Below are positions 60,759-64,000 of a stretch of DNA of 64,000 bases, in pieces. Every line of letters starts with the position of its first letter. The stretch's first letter is position 1. The notes under the pieces are model-generated. The model was not told the DNA's origin, did no database searches, and saw only the letters and a list, made by a program, of their open reading frames with translations. Source of the stretch: an uncultured Haemophilus sp. (GTDB taxonomy: Bacteria > Pseudomonadota > Gammaproteobacteria > Enterobacterales > Pasteurellaceae); NCBI GenBank assembly GCA_905205995.1, contig CAJLFU010000004.1:3186-67185 (forward strand). Reading direction: 5' to 3'. Both the position numbers and the translations under genes were made by a program.

Positions 60759-61442
60759 ATGAATCATTTAGATCGATTAGAACGAAAAATTGGTTATCAA
60801 TTTTCCGATCTAAAACACTTAAAATTGGCACTGACACACCGCAGTGCCTCCACTCAACATAATGAACGCTTAGAATTTCTAGGCGATTCTATTCTTAATT
60901 ATGTCATTGCAGACGCGCTTTATCATCAATTTCCTCGTTGTAATGAAGGTGAACTTAGCCGTATGCGCGCAACATTAGTGCGTGAACCTACACTGGCAAT
61001 GATTGCCCGAAATTTTGAGCTTGGGGATTATATGTCCTTAGGCTCTGGTGAGCTAAAAAGCGGGGGCTTTCGCCGAGAATCTATTTTAGCTGATTGTGTT
61101 GAAGCGGTAATTGGCGCAATGGCATTGGATTCAAGCTTTGATAAAGCGGCAGATATTGTGCGTAGTTGGTATAAAACCTTATTGGCTGAAATTAAGCCAG
61201 GCGATAACCAAAAAGATGCTAAAACGCGTTTACAAGAGTATTTACAAGGTAAGCATTTCGCCTTGCCAACTTATGAAGTGATTAAAATTGAAGGGGAAGC
61301 GCATTGTCAAACCTTCACCGTGGAATGTACGGTAAAAAACGTACCAAATATTGACCGCACTTTTATTGCAAAAGGTTCTAGCCGCCGTAAAGCAGAACAA
61401 GCGGCCGCAGAACAAATTTTAAAAATATTGGAAATAAAATGA
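60759..61442 (+). CDS. rnc: Ribonuclease III
   Basis: 227 aa from the ATG at 60759, 1 nt after the lepB stop. The RNase III signature HNERLEFLGDSILNYVIADALY contains the metal-binding acidic residues, the domain ends at LADCVEAVIGAMALD, and a C-terminal double-strand RNA-binding domain (residues about 155-225) holds SSRRKAEQAAAEQILK. It processes rRNA and regulatory duplexes. In-frame starts inside lepB are not needed. The stop overlaps era by ATGA. Confidence 0.97.
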   Translation: MNHLDRLERKIGYQFSDLKHLKLALTHRSASTQHNERLEFLGDSILNYVIADALYHQFPRCNEGELSRMRATLVREPTLAMIARNFELGDYMSLGSGELKSGGFRRESILADCVEAVIGAMALDSSFDKAADIVRSWYKTLLAEIKPGDNQKDAKTRLQEYLQGKHFALPTYEVIKIEGEAHCQTFTVECTVKNVPNIDRTFIAKGSSRRKAEQAAAEQILKILEIK

Positions 61443-62353
61443 CCGAATTAAATCAAGAACAAGAGACCTATTGTGGTTTTATCGCCATTGTAGGCCGCCC
61501 AAATGTGGGGAAATCCACTCTGTTAAACAAAATTTTGGGGCAAAAAATCTCGATTACTTCTCGCAAGGCGCAAACTACGCGTCACCGTATTGTGGGAATT
61601 AAAACGGAAGGCATCTATCAAGAAATTTATGTGGATACGCCGGGACTTCATATCGAAGAAAAACGCGCGATTAACCGTTTAATGAATCGTGCTGCAAGCT
61701 CAGCGATCGGGGATGTGGATCTCATTATTTTTGTTGTGGATGGTACACATTGGAATGCCGATGATGAAATGGTGTTAAACAAATTACGTAATGCCAAAGC
61801 GCCTGTTGTACTCGCCATTAACAAAGTTGATAACGTCAAGAATAAAGATGATTTATTGCCATTCATTACAGAATTAGGCAGTAAGTTTGACTTTGCACAC
61901 ATTGTTCCGATTTCTGCGCAACGTGGTAATAACGTGCATCAATTAGAGAAAATTGTTCGTCAGTCATTACGTAAAGGCGTTCACCACTTCCCTGAGGATT
62001 ACGTGACCGATCGTTCACAACGTTTTATGGCGTCAGAAATTATCCGTGAAAAATTGATGCGTTTTACTGGTGAAGAATTACCTTATTCTGTGACCGTTGA
62101 AATTGAACAATTCAAAGTAAATGAGCGTGGTACTTACGAAATTAATGGTTTGATTTTAGTTGAGCGTGAAGGTCAAAAGAAAATGGTGATCGGTGCTCAA
62201 GGGCAAAAAATTAAAACCATTGGTATGGAAGCCCGTGCTGACATGGAACGCTTATTTGATAATAAAGTACACCTAGAACTTTGGGTCAAAGTGAAGTCTG
62301 GTTGGGCAGACGATGAACGCGCCTTAAGAAGTTTGGGGTATATGGACGAATAA
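61439..62353 (+). CDS. era: Era, GTPase of 30S ribosome maturation
   Basis: 304 aa. The GTPase domain has GRPNVGKSTLLN (G1), the G3 DTPGLHIEEKRAINRLM and NKVDNVKNK (G4). The C-terminal KH domain contains ILVEREGQKKMVIGAQGQKIKTIG. It binds the 3' end of 16S rRNA during small-subunit assembly. It is translationally coupled to rnc. Confidence 0.98.
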   Translation: MTELNQEQETYCGFIAIVGRPNVGKSTLLNKILGQKISITSRKAQTTRHRIVGIKTEGIYQEIYVDTPGLHIEEKRAINRLMNRAASSAIGDVDLIIFVVDGTHWNADDEMVLNKLRNAKAPVVLAINKVDNVKNKDDLLPFITELGSKFDFAHIVPISAQRGNNVHQLEKIVRQSLRKGVHHFPEDYVTDRSQRFMASEIIREKLMRFTGEELPYSVTVEIEQFKVNERGTYEINGLILVEREGQKKMVIGAQGQKIKTIGMEARADMERLFDNKVHLELWVKVKSGWADDERALRSLGYMDE

Positions 62354-62431
62354 AAAACTTGAGTAATACTCTCTACTATTCTATTATTAGCGAAATTTTT
62401 ATGTTTACTAATAAAAACAAGGAGATGGTAG

Positions 62432-63037
62432 ATGAGTATCTATGCCTTAAAACCCAAATTTCAGAATTTACTTAGGCCTTTAGTTAGGCAATTAGCGGCA
62501 AAAGGCGTAACAGCAAATCAAGTTACGCTAATTGCCTGCTTACTTTCAATTTTATTAGGTGTGGTTCTCGCACTATTCCCGACATTTTCCACTCTTTTCT
62601 TCCTCATTCCTATTTGGTTGTTTTTGCGTATGGCGTTAAATGCTGTTGATGGCATGCTTGCACGTGAATTTAATCAAAAAAGTCGATTAGGGGGTTATCT
62701 TAATGAAATTACTGATGTCGTCTCTGATGCAGCACTTTACCTTCCTTTTGCTTTTGTCGCGCCTTTTGATGGGGTTCAAATCTCAAGTATTATTTGGCTT
62801 GCCGCGTTGAGTGAGTTATGTGGCATTTTGGGGCAAGTTCAAGGCAAAACGCGTCGTTATGATGGCCCAATGGGGAAAAGTGATCGTGCGTTTGTGTTTG
62901 GTGTACTCGGTTTACTCTATGCGGTGAGTGGTAGTTTGCATTCACTTTTCTGGTGGGTAGCCAATATCCTGATTATCTTGCTCATCGTGACTTGTATTAA
63001 GCGAGTAAAAAATGGATTAGCGGAAGTGACAGAGTAA
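62432..63037 (+). CDS. CDP-alcohol phosphatidyltransferase family protein
   Basis: 201 aa with six helices. The active-site signature reads NAVDGMLAREFNQKSRLGGYLNEITDVVSDA, matching DGx2ARx8Gx3Dx3D. Such enzymes join CDP-diacylglycerol to an alcohol. The resemblance and the neighbours (acyltransferase and CdsA-like genes) match the E. coli YnbA-type group rather than PgsA or PssA, so the product lipid is unknown. AAGGAG precedes the ATG. Confidence 0.85.
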   Translation: MSIYALKPKFQNLLRPLVRQLAAKGVTANQVTLIACLLSILLGVVLALFPTFSTLFFLIPIWLFLRMALNAVDGMLAREFNQKSRLGGYLNEITDVVSDAALYLPFAFVAPFDGVQISSIIWLAALSELCGILGQVQGKTRRYDGPMGKSDRAFVFGVLGLLYAVSGSLHSLFWWVANILIILLIVTCIKRVKNGLAEVTE

Positions 63038-63048
63038 TAGGAGTAAAT

Positions 63049-63681
63049 ATGATCGCGAGATTAATCGATTTTTTATTGTGTCGTTTTGCCTCTTTTATTA
63101 CAGGTGTTCGACCTCAAGCAGCGATAGCTGAACAATCTTCAGAAGGGCATCGTGTCTATTTTGCAAATCATAACAGCCATGGTGATTTCATCTTACTTTG
63201 GATTTCATTACCTTATGAAGTGAGAAAACAAACGCGTCCTGTTGCAGGCAAAGATTATTGGACGAAAGGCGCAATTCGTCGTTTTCTAGCCAATAAAGTG
63301 TTTAATATGTTACTGATTGAGCGTAATAGCCAAGATCCACAAGCGGCAATACGACAAATGACGGAAGCATTGGAGAATGATTCGCTTATTCTTTTCCCTG
63401 AAGGAACCCGTAAAACGGATGATGATTTGCCTCTTCAACCCTTTAAAAGTGGTTTGTATTATCTAGCAAAAGAAAATCTTGATTGTGAATTTGTCCCTGT
63501 TTGGATTAGCAATATGAATAATGTTTTACCAAAAGGCTTTATTTTACCAATCCCGTTGTTATGTGATCTTTATGTCGGTGAACCATTAAAGATTGGGACA
63601 GATGAGACCAAAGGTGAATTTTTAATACGCGCTCAATCGGCATTATTAAGTTTAAACATCAGTGAAAAAGGCAAATCTTAG
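63049..63681 (+). CDS. 1-acyl-glycerol-3-phosphate acyltransferase-like protein (PlsC family)
   Basis: 210 aa. The catalytic HX4D box is in NHNSHGDFILLW, and the phosphate-binding block is LILFPEGTRKTDDDLPLQPFKSGLYYLA. The rest has two hydrophobic stretches. It would move an acyl chain to a lysophospholipid-type substrate. It lies 11 nt after the CDP-alcohol gene and 9 nt before a CdsA-like gene, so it probably belongs to the same lipid pathway. Short for the family (PlsC about 245 aa). Confidence 0.85.
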   Translation: MIARLIDFLLCRFASFITGVRPQAAIAEQSSEGHRVYFANHNSHGDFILLWISLPYEVRKQTRPVAGKDYWTKGAIRRFLANKVFNMLLIERNSQDPQAAIRQMTEALENDSLILFPEGTRKTDDDLPLQPFKSGLYYLAKENLDCEFVPVWISNMNNVLPKGFILPIPLLCDLYVGEPLKIGTDETKGEFLIRAQSALLSLNISEKGKS

Positions 63682-63690
63682 GAGTAAATG

Positions 63691-64000
63691 ATGACAGAAA
63701 TATGGGAACTCTTCGGTGGTTTATTTATCGCCTTAATTTTTGCTTCTACAGTAGGATATATTTTAAAACGCAGATCGGGCGTGGATACACCTAATAGTGT
63801 CATTGATAATCTGAATGCACGTATCAATGCTTGGTGGGTGATGATTGGGATTATCTTTATTGCGAGTTTATTGGGCTTTTATGGCGTGATTGTACTCTTT
63901 TTAATTATTTCATTTATGGGATTGCGTGAGTTTCTTTCTCTATTAAATATTCGTCGAGGCGATCATCTTGCACTCGCAGCCTGTTTTTATGTGATCTTGC
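63691..64000 (+). CDS. CdsA-like phosphatidate cytidylyltransferase, N-terminal part
   Basis: The first 103 codons are in the window and the frame is open to the end. The start is the second of two ATGs (63691), with AGGAG 6 nt upstream. At least three hydrophobic helices are visible (IALIFASTVGYIL, WWVMIGIIFIASLLGFYGVIVLFLIISFMG). The pattern resembles the CdsA/YnbB family, which makes CDP-diacylglycerol. It follows the PlsC-like gene closely, so the cluster could make and use its own CDP-diacylglycerol pool. The catalytic C-terminal motif is beyond the edge. Confidence 0.6.
   Translation, partial: MTEIWELFGGLFIALIFASTVGYILKRRSGVDTPNSVIDNLNARINAWWVMIGIIFIASLLGFYGVIVLFLIISFMGLREFLSLLNIRRGDHLALAACFYVIL

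Overview
The window is chromosomal DNA of a Haemophilus species, most likely of the H. parainfluenzae group. Three things suggest this. The 9-bp Haemophilus DNA uptake signal AAGTGCGGT (or its complement) is scattered throughout, often as inverted pairs acting as terminators. Base composition outside the cas locus is AT-rich. Gene orders are those known from H. influenzae: secD-yajC-tgt-queA, lipA-lipB-ybeD-dacA-rlpA-rodA-mrdA-rlmH-rsfS, mreBCD, pilABCD-ampD, and lepA-lepB-rnc-era. I see no rRNA or tRNA gene, insertion sequence or prophage.

Layout. 1-3642: Sec translocon genes, small redox or sulfur proteins, and the queuosine genes tgt and queA. 3761-17530: a complete type I-C CRISPR-Cas locus. 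Its array has 40 repeats and 39 spacers and lies downstream of a minus-strand operon cas3, X1, cas5c, cas8c (with nested cas11c), cas7c, cas4, X2, cas1, cas2. X1 (584 aa, unknown, with an Rx4H motif near its C-terminus) and X2 (406 aa, HNH nuclease) are extra genes inserted between otherwise standard cas genes. 17625-30541: housekeeping genes (trhP, NCS2 permease, ppa, galE, ampG, adk), a large subtilisin-type autotransporter and a YdgA-like protein. 30612-45335: lipoylation, cell-wall elongation and shape genes, with a YidE-type transporter and an SbmA/YddA-type ABC transporter. 45377-51761: rhlB, a GNAT gene, yacG, coaE and the type IV pilus competence operon pilABCD under a perfect CRP-S site. 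51787-64000: ampD, an unusual 484-bp gap rich in DnaA boxes, rppH, lgt, thyA, tadA, ung, grcA, the lepA-lepB-rnc-era cluster, and a small phospholipid cluster that runs off the end.

The most notable region is the CRISPR-Cas locus. Its core cas genes are clearly GC-richer than the chromosome and carry about a dozen copies of neisserial DNA uptake sequences (GCCGTCTGAA, AGGTCGTCTGAA, AGGCTGCCTGAA), with Haemophilus uptake signals interspersed. This looks like transfer by natural transformation from a Neisseriaceae donor. The two extra genes differ: X2 is extremely AT-rich, X1 is close to host composition, and neither carries either uptake word. They therefore look like later or separate acquisitions, and they may link CRISPR interference to a second, nuclease-based layer of defence. 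That last point is inference.

Start sites were chosen from Shine-Dalgarno sequences and family lengths. Functions come from motifs and remembered family features, not from database searches.
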